The translations under genes were made by a program, and so were the position numbers. Source: Calditrichota bacterium (GTDB lineage: Bacteria; Zhuqueibacterota; Zhuqueibacteria; Residuimicrobiales; Krinioviventaceae). From it: 8,816 nucleotides of DNA. Below the pieces are notes generated by a model. It worked only from the letters and a program-made list of their open reading frames with translations. It did not search any database and was not told the DNA's origin. The stretch spans positions 1 to 8,816 of the forward strand of contig RPQV01000117.1 of the NCBI GenBank assembly GCA_003818595.1. The letters are read 5' to 3'. Shown one piece after another: positions 1-7,543 of the stretch (positions are counted from its first letter, which is position 1; every line of letters begins with the position of its first letter).

Positions 1-2
1 AG

Positions 3-1646
3 ATCATCGATGTTTTTGATAAATTGTATCATGAAAACATCCCCTTTTTTCTGACCCGTCACGAACAAGGAGCGATTCATGCCGCAGACGGCTATGCACG
101 CGCATCCGGCCAAGTGGGAGTCTGTATTGCCACATCAGGTCCCGGCGCCACCAATTTAATCACCGGATTGGCCACGGCCTACATGGACTCGATTCCCATC
201 GTGGCCATCACCGGACAAGTGCCGTCGCATCTCATCGGCAACGACGCCTTTCAGGAAGCGGACGTCGTCGGCATCACCCGCTCGATCACCAAGTACAACT
301 TTTTGGTGCAGTCGGTAGATGATCTTCCGCGCATTCTCAAGTCGGCCTTTTACATCGCCCGAACAGGCCGTCCCGGTCCAGTCGTTGTCGACGTCCCCAA
401 AAATATTCAACAGGCCATAACCAAAGTTCCTTATCCCGAAAAGGTGGACATCCGAAGCTACAAGCCGACGATCAACGGCCATCCTCAGCAGATCAAAAAA
501 GTAGCCGAAGAAATCAAAAAGGCCAAAAGGCCGGTGCTGTATGCCGGTGGCGGGGTCATCGCAAGCAGCGCTTCAGCCGAACTGCGCGAATTGTCTGCCA
601 AGTGCGATATCCCGGTGACAACGACTCTGATGGGACTGGGGGTGTTCCCTGAAGATGATGTTCATGCCTTGAAAATGCTGGGCATGCACGGAACTGAATA
701 TGCAAACTATGCCATACAGGAATGCGATCTGCTGATCGCCGTCGGCGCCCGCTTTGATGATCGCGTCACCGGCAAAGTGGACAAATTCGCACCGAAAGCG
801 GAGATCGTTCACATCGACATCGATCCGACGACCATACGCAAAAATGTGCAGGTCAAACTGCCTGTCGTCGGCGATGTGAAAAGCGTGCTCACAGATTTGA
901 ATCTTTTGGTCGAGCCTAAAACCCATCCGGAATGGATGGCGCAGATCGCCGAGTGGAAAAAAAATCATCCCCTCGAATATCGGCAAAACGGCAAGATTCA
1001 GCCGCAGTTTGTCATTCAACAAGTTGCTGATTTGGCCAAACATCGGGCCATCATCGCCACCGAGGTTGGTCAGCATCAGATGTGGACTGCCCAGTATTAT
1101 GGCTTTCTTGAACCCCGCACTCTGATTTCGTCGGGCGGTCTGGGGACCATGGGATATGGTTTTCCGGCTGCCATCGGCGCACAGGTTGCCCGGCCGGACA
1201 AGCTGGTGATCGATATTGCCGGTGACGGCAGTATTCAGATGAACATTCAGGAATTGGCGACGGCAGTTCTTTATCAAATTCCGGTCAAAATCATCATTCT
1301 CAACAACCATTCTCTGGGAATGGTGCGCCAATGGCAGGGCATGTTTTACGGCAAGCGATTTTCAAATACGTGTCTGCTTCGCGACGTCAAATGCCCGCCT
1401 CAATGCGACGGCAGCGGCACCTCTTGTCCCAGCCATTATGTACCAAATTTTGTCAAATTGGCTGAAGCCTATGGCGCCGCCGGTTTCTGGGCTGATAAAC
1501 CGGAAGAGGTGCGTCCGACTTTGGAAAAAGCGTTCAGCACCGATGGGCCCGTGATCGTTGAGTTCATCATCAGCGAAGAAGAAAATGTATATCCCATGGT
1601 TCCGGCAGGAGCCTCACTCAATGAAATGATAAGGGGAATGGCTTAA
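3..1646 (+). CDS. ilvB: Acetolactate (acetohydroxyacid) synthase large subunit, 5' partial
   Basis: This is the catalytic subunit of acetohydroxyacid synthase, a ThDP- and FAD-dependent enzyme. It condenses two pyruvates to 2-acetolactate, or pyruvate with 2-oxobutyrate to 2-aceto-2-hydroxybutyrate. The frame is already open at base 3, so the gene starts left of the window; about 25-30 N-terminal residues are probably missing. The TTG at 24 is internal. In the 547 visible residues, the catalytic Glu of the RHEQG motif is at 63-65. The ThDP/Mg motif runs from GDG (1221-1229) to NN (1302-1307). The middle domain has an IDIDPTTIRKN segment. The conserved Trp of the mobile loop lies in MVRQWQ (around 1321-1337). 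An oddity follows: about 19 extra residues with four Cys in a C-x6-C-x3-C-x6-C pattern (1371-1427). The stop codon overlaps the ilvN start by one base, indicating co-translation with the regulatory subunit. The assignment is very secure. Confidence 0.97.
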   Translation: MIDVFDKLYHENIPFFLTRHEQGAIHAADGYARASGQVGVCIATSGPGATNLITGLATAYMDSIPIVAITGQVPSHLIGNDAFQEADVVGITRSITKYNFLVQSVDDLPRILKSAFYIARTGRPGPVVVDVPKNIQQAITKVPYPEKVDIRSYKPTINGHPQQIKKVAEEIKKAKRPVLYAGGGVIASSASAELRELSAKCDIPVTTTLMGLGVFPEDDVHALKMLGMHGTEYANYAIQECDLLIAVGARFDDRVTGKVDKFAPKAEIVHIDIDPTTIRKNVQVKLPVVGDVKSVLTDLNLLVEPKTHPEWMAQIAEWKKNHPLEYRQNGKIQPQFVIQQVADLAKHRAIIATEVGQHQMWTAQYYGFLEPRTLISSGGLGTMGYGFPAAIGAQVARPDKLVIDIAGDGSIQMNIQELATAVLYQIPVKIIILNNHSLGMVRQWQGMFYGKRFSNTCLLRDVKCPPQCDGSGTSCPSHYVPNFVKLAEAYGAAGFWADKPEEVRPTLEKAFSTDGPVIVEFIISEEENVYPMVPAGASLNEMIRGMA

Positions 1647-2134
1647 TGAGACACATTATCACTTTGGAGGTCGAGAACAATTCGGGCGTGCTGGCGCGCA
1701 TTGCCGGCTTGTTCAGCGCCCGCGGTTTTAATATTGAAAGCCTTTCTGTGGCCAACGCCGAATCTGAGGAAGTATCGCGAATGACGCTGGTCGTGCGCGG
1801 CGACGATATCATCATCGAACAGGTCAATAAGCAGCTCAACAAATTAATTGATGTGATTCGCGTCGTCGACGTGACCAAAAATTATTATATCGGTCGTGAA
1901 TTAATCCTGGTTCGGGTGAATTGTCCACCGCCCAAGCGCGGCGAAGTGCAGCAGATCAATGAGATCTTTAGCGCCAAAGTCGTTGATATCAGTCCGAAAT
2001 CCATGACCATGGAGATGGTCGGCTCAGAGGCCAAGGTGGAAGCCTTTCTGGAAACCATGCGGCCTTTCGGCATCAAGGAAGTTGCGCGTACCGGTTCGAT
2101 CGCCATGCTGCGCGAATCCAGGAAAAAAGGTTGA
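1646..2134 (+). CDS. ilvN: Acetolactate synthase small (regulatory) subunit
   Basis: This 162-residue regulatory partner of IlvB activates the large subunit and mediates feedback inhibition by valine. An N-terminal ACT domain spans about residues 3-77, and the C-terminal acetolactate synthase small-subunit domain about 82-157, ending in a typical EVARTGSIAMLRE segment. The valine-site residues known from E. coli IlvH (Asn11, Gly14, Asn29) are all present at the same numbers, so valine sensitivity is predicted; this is inference from the family. The length is normal (160-165). The start is fixed by the TAATG overlap with ilvB and an AAGGGG ribosome binding site at 1631-1636, 9 bases upstream. 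The last codons form the left arm of a small hairpin in the ilvN-ilvC spacer. Confidence 0.97.
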   Translation: MRHIITLEVENNSGVLARIAGLFSARGFNIESLSVANAESEEVSRMTLVVRGDDIIIEQVNKQLNKLIDVIRVVDVTKNYYIGRELILVRVNCPPPKRGEVQQINEIFSAKVVDISPKSMTMEMVGSEAKVEAFLETMRPFGIKEVARTGSIAMLRESRKKG

Positions 2135-2188
2135 TTCAAAATCAATCCTAAATAATTACAAATTTATCGCAAAATCATCGTTGATTTT
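2129..2188 (+). promoter_or_regulatory. Paired small hairpins in the ilvN-ilvC spacer, possible regulatory structure
   Basis: The AT-rich spacer between ilvN and ilvC holds two inverted repeats built from the same core. The first pairs 2129-2136 (GGTTGATT, over the ilvN stop) with 2140-2147 (AATCAATC), giving 8 pairs including one G-U with a 3-base loop. The second pairs 2171-2177 (AAAATCA) with 2182-2188 (TGATTTT), giving 7 pairs with a TCGT loop. In addition, 2138-2145 (AAAATCAA) is perfectly complementary to 2181-2188 (TTGATTTT), so the two hairpins could be replaced by one long-range stem. The structures are visible in sequence. A role in setting IlvC expression or processing the operon mRNA is only inference, and the stems are weak. 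Confidence 0.35.
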
Positions 2189-2197
2189 ATTAACAAT

Positions 2198-2201
2198 GGA
2201 G
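2198..2201 (+). promoter_or_regulatory. Ribosome binding site deciding the ilvC start
   Basis: GGAG lies 10 bases before the ATG at 2212 but only 1 base before the in-frame ATG at 2203. The spacing therefore favours 2212. That choice also gives the usual MK(L/V)YY N-terminus of short ketol-acid reductoisomerases. Confidence 0.7.
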
Positions 2202-2211
2202 AATGAAGGTC

Positions 2212-3201
2212 ATGAAACTTTATTATGAACAGGATGCAGATCTCGGGCTGCTTAAAGGGAAAACAGTCGCCATCATCGGTTACGGCAGTCAAGGACATGC
2301 CCATGCATTGAATCTGAAAGAGAGCGGCGTCAAGGTCATTGTCGGCCTCAATCAAGGAAATCCCGATATGAAAAAGGCAGAGGCTGCCGGATTGACGGTG
2401 AAAGTAAATCATCAAGCCGCCAAGGAGGCGGACATCATCATGATCCTGGTGCCGGATCAGATACAATCGTCGGTCTATCATGACGATATCGAACCGAACC
2501 TGCAACCCGGAAATGCGCTGGCTTTTGCACACGGGTTCAACATTCATTATAATCAGATCATCCCGCCGGAGAACATCGATGTCATCATGATCGCACCCAA
2601 AGGGCCCGGTCATCTGGTGCGGCGGCAGTATGAATCAGGAAACGGCGTACCGGCTCTGATTGCAATTTATCAGAACGCAACCGGCAAAGCGCGCGAATTG
2701 GCATTGGCGTATGCCAAAGGAATTGGCGGGACGAGAGCGGGAGTGATTGAAACCTCCTTCAAAGAAGAAACCGAAACCGATCTGTTCGGCGAACAGGCTG
2801 TGCTGTGCGGCGGTCTCAGCGAATTGATTCGCGCAGGATTCAACACCCTGGTCGAAGCCGGTTATCAGCCGGAGATGGCCTATTTCGAGTGTCTTCATGA
2901 AGTCAAATTGATCGTCGATCTCATTTATGAGGGCGGCTTGGGCGGAATGTACTACTCGGTGAGCGATACGGCAGAATATGGCGGCCTGGTGAAGGGACCG
3001 GTGATCATTGGTGAACAGGCAAAAGCGGGAATGAAAAAACTGTTGCAGGATATCCAGGATGGCTCCTTTGCCACGGAATGGATTTTGGAAAACAAAGCCA
3101 ACGGTCCAAAATTCAACCGTTATCGTCAATTGTTGAAGAATGATCCCATTGAAAAAATCGGCGCTGAACTGCGCAAAATGATGAGTTGGCTGAAAAAATA
3201 G
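2212..3201 (+). CDS. ilvC: Ketol-acid reductoisomerase, class I, probably NADH-preferring
   Basis: IlvC converts 2-acetolactate to 2,3-dihydroxyisovalerate, and 2-aceto-2-hydroxybutyrate to 2,3-dihydroxy-3-methylvalerate, by a Mg-dependent alkyl shift and reduction. From the ATG at 2212 the protein has 329 residues, the normal size for class I. The Rossmann motif GYGSQGHAHALNL covers residues 23-35. The two-metal site is intact: Asp190 and Glu194 in the ETDLFGEQ segment, Glu226 and Glu230 in ECLHE, and substrate-binding Ser251 in SVSDTAEYG. The cofactor loop after strand beta-2 reads L-N-Q-G-N-P-D (residues 46-52), where NADPH enzymes usually have L-R-x-G-S-x-S. The Arg is lost and the last Ser is replaced by Asp52, the type of change linked to NADH use in this family. 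Cofactor preference is inference; the family assignment is secure. leuA starts 10 bases downstream. Confidence 0.97.
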   Translation: MKLYYEQDADLGLLKGKTVAIIGYGSQGHAHALNLKESGVKVIVGLNQGNPDMKKAEAAGLTVKVNHQAAKEADIIMILVPDQIQSSVYHDDIEPNLQPGNALAFAHGFNIHYNQIIPPENIDVIMIAPKGPGHLVRRQYESGNGVPALIAIYQNATGKARELALAYAKGIGGTRAGVIETSFKEETETDLFGEQAVLCGGLSELIRAGFNTLVEAGYQPEMAYFECLHEVKLIVDLIYEGGLGGMYYSVSDTAEYGGLVKGPVIIGEQAKAGMKKLLQDIQDGSFATEWILENKANGPKFNRYRQLLKNDPIEKIGAELRKMMSWLKK

Positions 3202-3211
3202 CGAGGAATAT

Positions 3212-4735
3212 ATGGATCCAGATCGTATCCTGGTTTTCGATACCACCTTGCGCGACGGAGAACAGGCGCCCGGCGCCAGTCTTCCGATTGATGCCAAACT
3301 GGCCATTGCCGTGCAGCTGTCCAAACTGGGAGTGGACATCATCGAAGCAGGTTTTCCAGTATCTTCCGAAGCGCAATTCGAGGCAACCCGTCTGATCGCC
3401 CAAAAGATCAGGGAGCCGATCATTTGCGGTCTCGCCCGCTGCGTGGACATTGACATCGATAAAGCAGCCGCTGCCCTGGAAAAAGCGGCCAGACCCCGTA
3501 TCCATACCTTTGTAGCCACATCAAAAATTCATCTGGAAAAAAAATTCCGGAAATCTGAAGATGAAGTATTGGAAATGGCCGTCAAAGGGATCAAACGCGC
3601 CAAAGGCTATTTTGACGACATTGAATTCTCCCCCGAGGATTCGGCCCGCACCGGCAAGGAATTCCTATTTCGCATCATTGAAACGGCGATTACCTCCGGC
3701 GCCACGACCATTAACATTCCGGATACCGTCGGTTATTCTAATCCGGAAGAATTCGGGCAGCTCATAGATGAAATATTCATCCATATTCCCAGCATCAAAC
3801 AGGCAGTGCTGAGCGTACATTGTCACAACGATCTCGGTTTGGCTGTGGCCAACACCCTGGCGGCGATTCGCCGCGGCGCCAATCAGATCGAGGTGACCGT
3901 GAACGGCATCGGTGAAAGGGCTGGAAATGCCTCCCTCGAAGAAATCATCATGTCACTGAAAACACGCGAAAGCTTTTATGGAAAAAAGACCAATATCCAC
4001 ACCCAGGAAATCGTCAAAACGAGCCGTCTGGTGAGCCATCTCACCGGAATCATCGTTCAACCCAACAAAGCCATCGTCGGCGCCAATGCCTTTGCGCATG
4101 AGTCAGGCATTCATCAGGACGCCATGCTCAAAGACAGTCTGACGTATGAAATCATGAATCCCGCTGATATTGGCTGGGGTGAAACTCGAATCGTGTTAGG
4201 GCGCCATTCAGGTCGTCATGGGTTAAAAAAACGTCTGGAAGACTTGGGATATCATCTTTCGTCTGAAGGGATCGATCGCATTTATGAACGCTTTTTAGAG
4301 ATTGCCGACAAGAAAAAGGAGGTTTTTGATGCCGACCTGGATGCGCTGGTCAGTGATGAAAACCAGGCAATTGAAGAGGCTTATCGCCTTGAATATTTTC
4401 ACATCCTCAGCGGCAATCAGGCGGTGCCCACGGCAACCATCTCTTTGGAAATTGGTGAACAAAAATTTCAAGATGCAGCTGTCGGCGATGGACCGGTTGA
4501 TGCCGCATTCAACGCGATCGATAAAATAATCGGCAAACCGGTTCGATTGATTGATTATTCCCTGCAGGCATTGACCAGCGGAAAGAACGCCATGGGCGAG
4601 GTTCATGTCACCATCAGCACCAATGGCCAAAAGTTTACCGGACGCGGGGCGAGTACTGACGTTATCGAAGCGAGTATCCGCGCCTATATTCACGCGCATA
4701 ACAAACTCAAGCATTCTACAACTCAGCATGATTAA
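3212..4735 (+). CDS. leuA: 2-isopropylmalate synthase
   Basis: LeuA catalyses the first committed step of leucine synthesis, condensing acetyl-CoA with 2-oxoisovalerate to 2-isopropylmalate. The 507 residues match the usual bacterial type of about 510. An N-terminal HMGL-like TIM barrel (about 4-270) begins with FDTTLRDGEQAPGASL, with the metal ligand at Asp15. The other metal ligands are His203 and His205 (VHCHND) and Asn239 (GERAGN). A linker leads to the C-terminal LeuA allosteric dimerisation domain (about 370-500), which in the family binds leucine for feedback inhibition. GAGG at 3203-3206 sits 5 bases before the ATG. It could be confused with the paralogous citramalate synthase, but the gene at 5898 fits that family and this one fits LeuA. 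The expected downstream partners leuC and leuD are not adjacent. Confidence 0.95.
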   Translation: MDPDRILVFDTTLRDGEQAPGASLPIDAKLAIAVQLSKLGVDIIEAGFPVSSEAQFEATRLIAQKIREPIICGLARCVDIDIDKAAAALEKAARPRIHTFVATSKIHLEKKFRKSEDEVLEMAVKGIKRAKGYFDDIEFSPEDSARTGKEFLFRIIETAITSGATTINIPDTVGYSNPEEFGQLIDEIFIHIPSIKQAVLSVHCHNDLGLAVANTLAAIRRGANQIEVTVNGIGERAGNASLEEIIMSLKTRESFYGKKTNIHTQEIVKTSRLVSHLTGIIVQPNKAIVGANAFAHESGIHQDAMLKDSLTYEIMNPADIGWGETRIVLGRHSGRHGLKKRLEDLGYHLSSEGIDRIYERFLEIADKKKEVFDADLDALVSDENQAIEEAYRLEYFHILSGNQAVPTATISLEIGEQKFQDAAVGDGPVDAAFNAIDKIIGKPVRLIDYSLQALTSGKNAMGEVHVTISTNGQKFTGRGASTDVIEASIRAYIHAHNKLKHSTTQHD

Positions 4736-4792
4736 GCTTTCATAGCCAAGAATTACAAATGCCTACAATAAAGAGAACAGGAAGATTTCTGC

Positions 4793-5893
4793 ATGAAAAA
4801 AGAAGCGTATCGAATCACTGTTTTGCCTGGGGATGGGATCGGTCCCGAAGTCATCACTGAAGCCATCCGAGTTCTGCAGCAGACAGCTGAATGTGCAAAT
4901 TTCAAACTTCATTTAGATTATCGCTTGGTGGGCGGTGCGGCGATTGATAATTATGAAACTCCGCTGCCGATGGAAACTCTGCAGGCCTGCAAAGTATCGG
5001 ATGCCGTACTCCTGGGCGCTATTGGCGCACCGCAATATGACAATCTGCCCGCGGCAATTCGTCCCGAAAAAGGTTTATTGGGCTTGAGGGCAGGATTAAA
5101 ACTGTATGCCAATCTACGACCAGCGAAGGTTTATCCTTCTCTCATACAAGCCTCTTCGTTAAAAGCGGAATTGGTCAATAATATCGATATCCTCATTGTG
5201 CGCGAACTGACCGGCGGCATCTACTTTGGTGAACCGCGTGGGATCGATGATCAAGCCGGCGGACGCGGCTACAACACCATGGTTTACACCCGCCCGGAAG
5301 TCGAGCGCATCAGCCGCGTTGCATTTGAAGCGGCGCACAAACGCGGTAAACGTCTATGTTCAGTCGACAAGGCCAATGTTCTCGAGGTGTCGCAATTTTG
5401 GCGAAGTGTGGTCATAAAAATGGCTGCAGAGTATCCCGACGTCGAACTCTCGCATATGTACGTCGACAATGCGGCGATGCAGCTGGTACGAAAACCCAAA
5501 CAGTTTGATGTCATCGTCACCGGCAACCTATTTGGCGATATCCTCAGTGACGAGGCTGCCATGTTGACCGGTTCATTGGGTATGCTGCCCTCTGCAAGCC
5601 TGGGCGATGGCCCAGGTATGTTTGAACCGGTGCATGGTTCCGCACCCGACATCGCCGGTCAGAACAAAGCTAATCCCATCGCCACAATTGCCTCGGCAGC
5701 CATGATGTTGGCTTACTCATGCGACCGCAAACAGGAGGCGGCGATCATTGAACAAGCCATCTCACAGGTACTGGATGAAGGCACTCGAACTGCCGACATC
5801 GCTGCAGAGGGTGAACCCATCATTTCAACCTCCGAAATGGGTCATCGAATTGTCGAAAAGGTCAAAGAGCTATTTCATCGCAAACAGGAGTAG
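4793..5893 (+). CDS. leuB: 3-isopropylmalate dehydrogenase
   Basis: LeuB oxidatively decarboxylates 3-isopropylmalate to 4-methyl-2-oxopentanoate with NAD. In organisms with CimA it also converts 3-methylmalate to 2-oxobutyrate. The protein has 366 residues, a normal length. Residues equivalent to the Thermus LeuB active site are present: Arg99 and Arg109 (LRAGLKLYANLRPAKVY), Arg137 and Tyr144 (RELTGGIYFG), Lys193, Asp225, Asp249 and Asp253 (FGDILSDEA). The NAD-site signature GSAPDIAGQNKANP lies near residue 285. An AGGA at 4779-4782 is 10 bases from the ATG. A 57-base spacer separates it from leuA, and cimA follows after 4 bases. Its position between leuA and cimA fits a dehydrogenase serving both the leucine and the citramalate/isoleucine routes. 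Confidence 0.96.
   Translation: MKKEAYRITVLPGDGIGPEVITEAIRVLQQTAECANFKLHLDYRLVGGAAIDNYETPLPMETLQACKVSDAVLLGAIGAPQYDNLPAAIRPEKGLLGLRAGLKLYANLRPAKVYPSLIQASSLKAELVNNIDILIVRELTGGIYFGEPRGIDDQAGGRGYNTMVYTRPEVERISRVAFEAAHKRGKRLCSVDKANVLEVSQFWRSVVIKMAAEYPDVELSHMYVDNAAMQLVRKPKQFDVIVTGNLFGDILSDEAAMLTGSLGMLPSASLGDGPGMFEPVHGSAPDIAGQNKANPIATIASAAMMLAYSCDRKQEAAIIEQAISQVLDEGTRTADIAAEGEPIISTSEMGHRIVEKVKELFHRKQE
5886..5890 (+). promoter_or_regulatory. Ribosome binding site of cimA, inside the leuB end
   Basis: AGGAG lies in the last codons of leuB, 7 bases before the ATG at 5898. It fixes the cimA start there rather than at any of the upstream in-frame starts, which would lie within leuB, and implies coupled translation of leuB and cimA. 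Confidence 0.8.
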
Positions 5894-5897
5894 GTCC

Positions 5898-7478
5898 ATG
5901 CCGGAAACATTAGTCATTTATGACACCACACTGCGCGACGGCAACCAACATGAAGGCATTTCATATTCAGCTGAGGACAAGATCCAAATTGCCAAACGAT
6001 TGGATGAATTCGGCGTAAATTACATCGAAGGCGGATGGCCGGGTTCCAATCCCAAGGATATGGAATTTTTTGCCCGTGCTGCGCAAATATCATGGAGAAC
6101 CGCTAAAATCTCAGCATTCGGCAGCACTCGCCGAGTTAATGCCAGAGTTGATGAAGATCAAAATATCCGTCTCCTATTACAGGCGGATACTCCTGTCGTC
6201 ACCATTTTCGGCAAGTCCTGGGACTTGCACGTTACCGACGGACTTCGCACCACGCTGCCCAAGAATCTGGAAATCATCCGTGAATCCGTCGCCTATCTCA
6301 AAGATAACGGCAAAGAAGTCATCTATGATGCTGAACATTTTTTTGACGGCTTTCGCAATAATCCTGAATATGCCCTTGGGACGCTGGAAGCGGCCATCAA
6401 TGCGGGCGCCGATTGGTTGGTGTTGTGTGACACCAACGGCGGAACTTTGACCGACACCCTCATCGAGATTATGGAAACGACTGTGGCTCGTTTTCCCAAT
6501 CAAAAATGGGGTATTCACGCTCATAATGACAGTGACAGCGCTGTCGCCAATTCACTCGCTGCGATCAGACGCGGCTGCACCCAGGTTCAGGGAACCATTA
6601 ACGGCTATGGCGAAAGATGTGGGAATGCCAATCTCTGTTCCGTCATTCCCGGCGTTGCCCTCAAAATGTCCGGCATAGGCCTGGCGCCGCATGTCAAATT
6701 GCAGGAGATCACAACCCTTTCGCGGTATGTCAGCGAAATGGCCAATCTACCTCATCGTGAGGAAGCGCCCTATGTCGGCAACAGCGCCTTTGCTCACAAA
6801 GGCGGTATTCATGTCAGCGCCCTTCAACGGAATCGGCGAACCTATGAGCATATCGATCCGAAACTCGTCGGGAATCATCAGCGGGTATTGATTTCAGATC
6901 AAGCCGGACAAAGCAATATCCTGCACAAAGCAGAAGAAAAGGGGTACGACCTCTCTTCAAATTCAATGCAGGTGCAGGAGATCGTGCAAAAACTCAAAGA
7001 GTTGGAGCATTTAGGGTATCAGTTCGAAGATGCCGATGGTTCGTTCGAAGTGCTGATTCAAAAAACAACCGGCCATTTTAAGGATTTCTTTGAACTAAAA
7101 AGTGCGCGTGTGGTGATATTCAAGTATGAGGAAGGCAATCTTCACTCTGAAGCCGTGCTGATGATCAAGGTGAAGGGAAAAATCCAGCACATCGTTGCGG
7201 AGGGACATGGCCCCATTGACGCATTGGATAAAGCGCTACGCAAAGCCCTGGAACCGTTTTATCCCTCGTTAAAAAGGATCAAACTCGTGGATTATAAAGT
7301 GCGCGTTTTGGACAGCAAAGCAGGAACCGCGGCCAAAGTTCGTGTTTCTATACAATCCGCCGACGATTCCATGGTTTGGGGCACCGTAGGTGTTTCCGAG
7401 AATATTATTGAAGCCAGTTGGCAGGCACTGGTTGACCGTATTACATACAAATTAATGCGCGAGAGACACAACGTGTAA
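5898..7478 (+). CDS. cimA: (R)-citramalate synthase
   Basis: CimA condenses pyruvate and acetyl-CoA to (R)-citramalate, opening a threonine-independent route to 2-oxobutyrate and isoleucine. The 526 residues match the long bacterial CimA family (about 515-530). The N-terminal barrel starts YDTTLRDGNQHEGISYS, with the metal ligand at Asp14, and continues with YIEGGWPGSNPKD and YDAEHFFDGF, segments typical of CimA rather than LeuA. The other metal ligands are His207 and His209 (IHAHND) and Asn243 (GERCGN). The C-terminal LeuA-type allosteric domain (about 385-520) is complete; in characterised relatives it binds isoleucine. The frame is open back to 5748, but those codons overlap leuB and encode nothing family-like. 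This appears to be the last gene of the operon, with an inverted repeat 5 bases past its stop. The family call is firm; the substrate is by homology. Confidence 0.94.
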   Translation: MPETLVIYDTTLRDGNQHEGISYSAEDKIQIAKRLDEFGVNYIEGGWPGSNPKDMEFFARAAQISWRTAKISAFGSTRRVNARVDEDQNIRLLLQADTPVVTIFGKSWDLHVTDGLRTTLPKNLEIIRESVAYLKDNGKEVIYDAEHFFDGFRNNPEYALGTLEAAINAGADWLVLCDTNGGTLTDTLIEIMETTVARFPNQKWGIHAHNDSDSAVANSLAAIRRGCTQVQGTINGYGERCGNANLCSVIPGVALKMSGIGLAPHVKLQEITTLSRYVSEMANLPHREEAPYVGNSAFAHKGGIHVSALQRNRRTYEHIDPKLVGNHQRVLISDQAGQSNILHKAEEKGYDLSSNSMQVQEIVQKLKELEHLGYQFEDADGSFEVLIQKTTGHFKDFFELKSARVVIFKYEEGNLHSEAVLMIKVKGKIQHIVAEGHGPIDALDKALRKALEPFYPSLKRIKLVDYKVRVLDSKAGTAAKVRVSIQSADDSMVWGTVGVSENIIEASWQALVDRITYKLMRERHNV

Positions 7479-7483
7479 TGATG

Positions 7484-7540
7484 ATGACCCTCTCAGACAA
7501 AACTCCGAATGGAGGATTGGTAAATATCCGAGAGGGTCAT
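7484..7540. terminator. Inverted repeat between convergent genes, possible bidirectional terminator
   Basis: ATGACCCTCTC (7484-7494) and GAGAGGGTCAT (7530-7540) form a perfect 11-bp inverted repeat around a 35-base spacer. The spacer can fold further: CTCC/GGAG at 7503-7514 with a GAAT loop, and GGAT/ATCC at 7514-7517 with 7526-7529 (sharing one base). The element fills almost the whole gap between the cimA stop and the stop of the convergent lipoprotein gene. Position suggests a shared terminator, but neither side has a T run, so it is not a classical Rho-independent one. Confidence 0.45.
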
Positions 7541-7543
7541 TAG

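Noticed and set aside
573..1331. Antisense open frame of 252 codons within ilvB
   Set aside because: It is fully inside a well-conserved catalytic gene, and its translation resembles no protein family.
2203..2211. Upstream ATG for ilvC
   Set aside because: It leaves only 1 base after the GGAG site; the ATG at 2212 has proper spacing and the usual N-terminus.
2635..3519. Long antisense open frame (294 codons) across ilvC and leuA
   Set aside because: It lies opposite two secure enzymes and shows no recognisable domain. It is a codon-bias shadow.
3561..3767. Small + strand frames inside leuA, leuB and cimA (for example here)
   Set aside because: They are alternative frames of secure genes, with no ribosome binding site or conserved motif.
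5748..5897. Possible 50-codon N-terminal extension of cimA
   Set aside because: The extension overlaps leuB entirely, has no family similarity, and a good ribosome binding site at 5886-5890 points to 5898.
7478..7543. 21-codon frame starting in a TAATG overlap with the cimA stop
   Set aside because: The TAATG mimics the ilvB/ilvN coupling, but the frame consists almost wholly of the inverted repeat and has no recognisable product, so chance is more likely.
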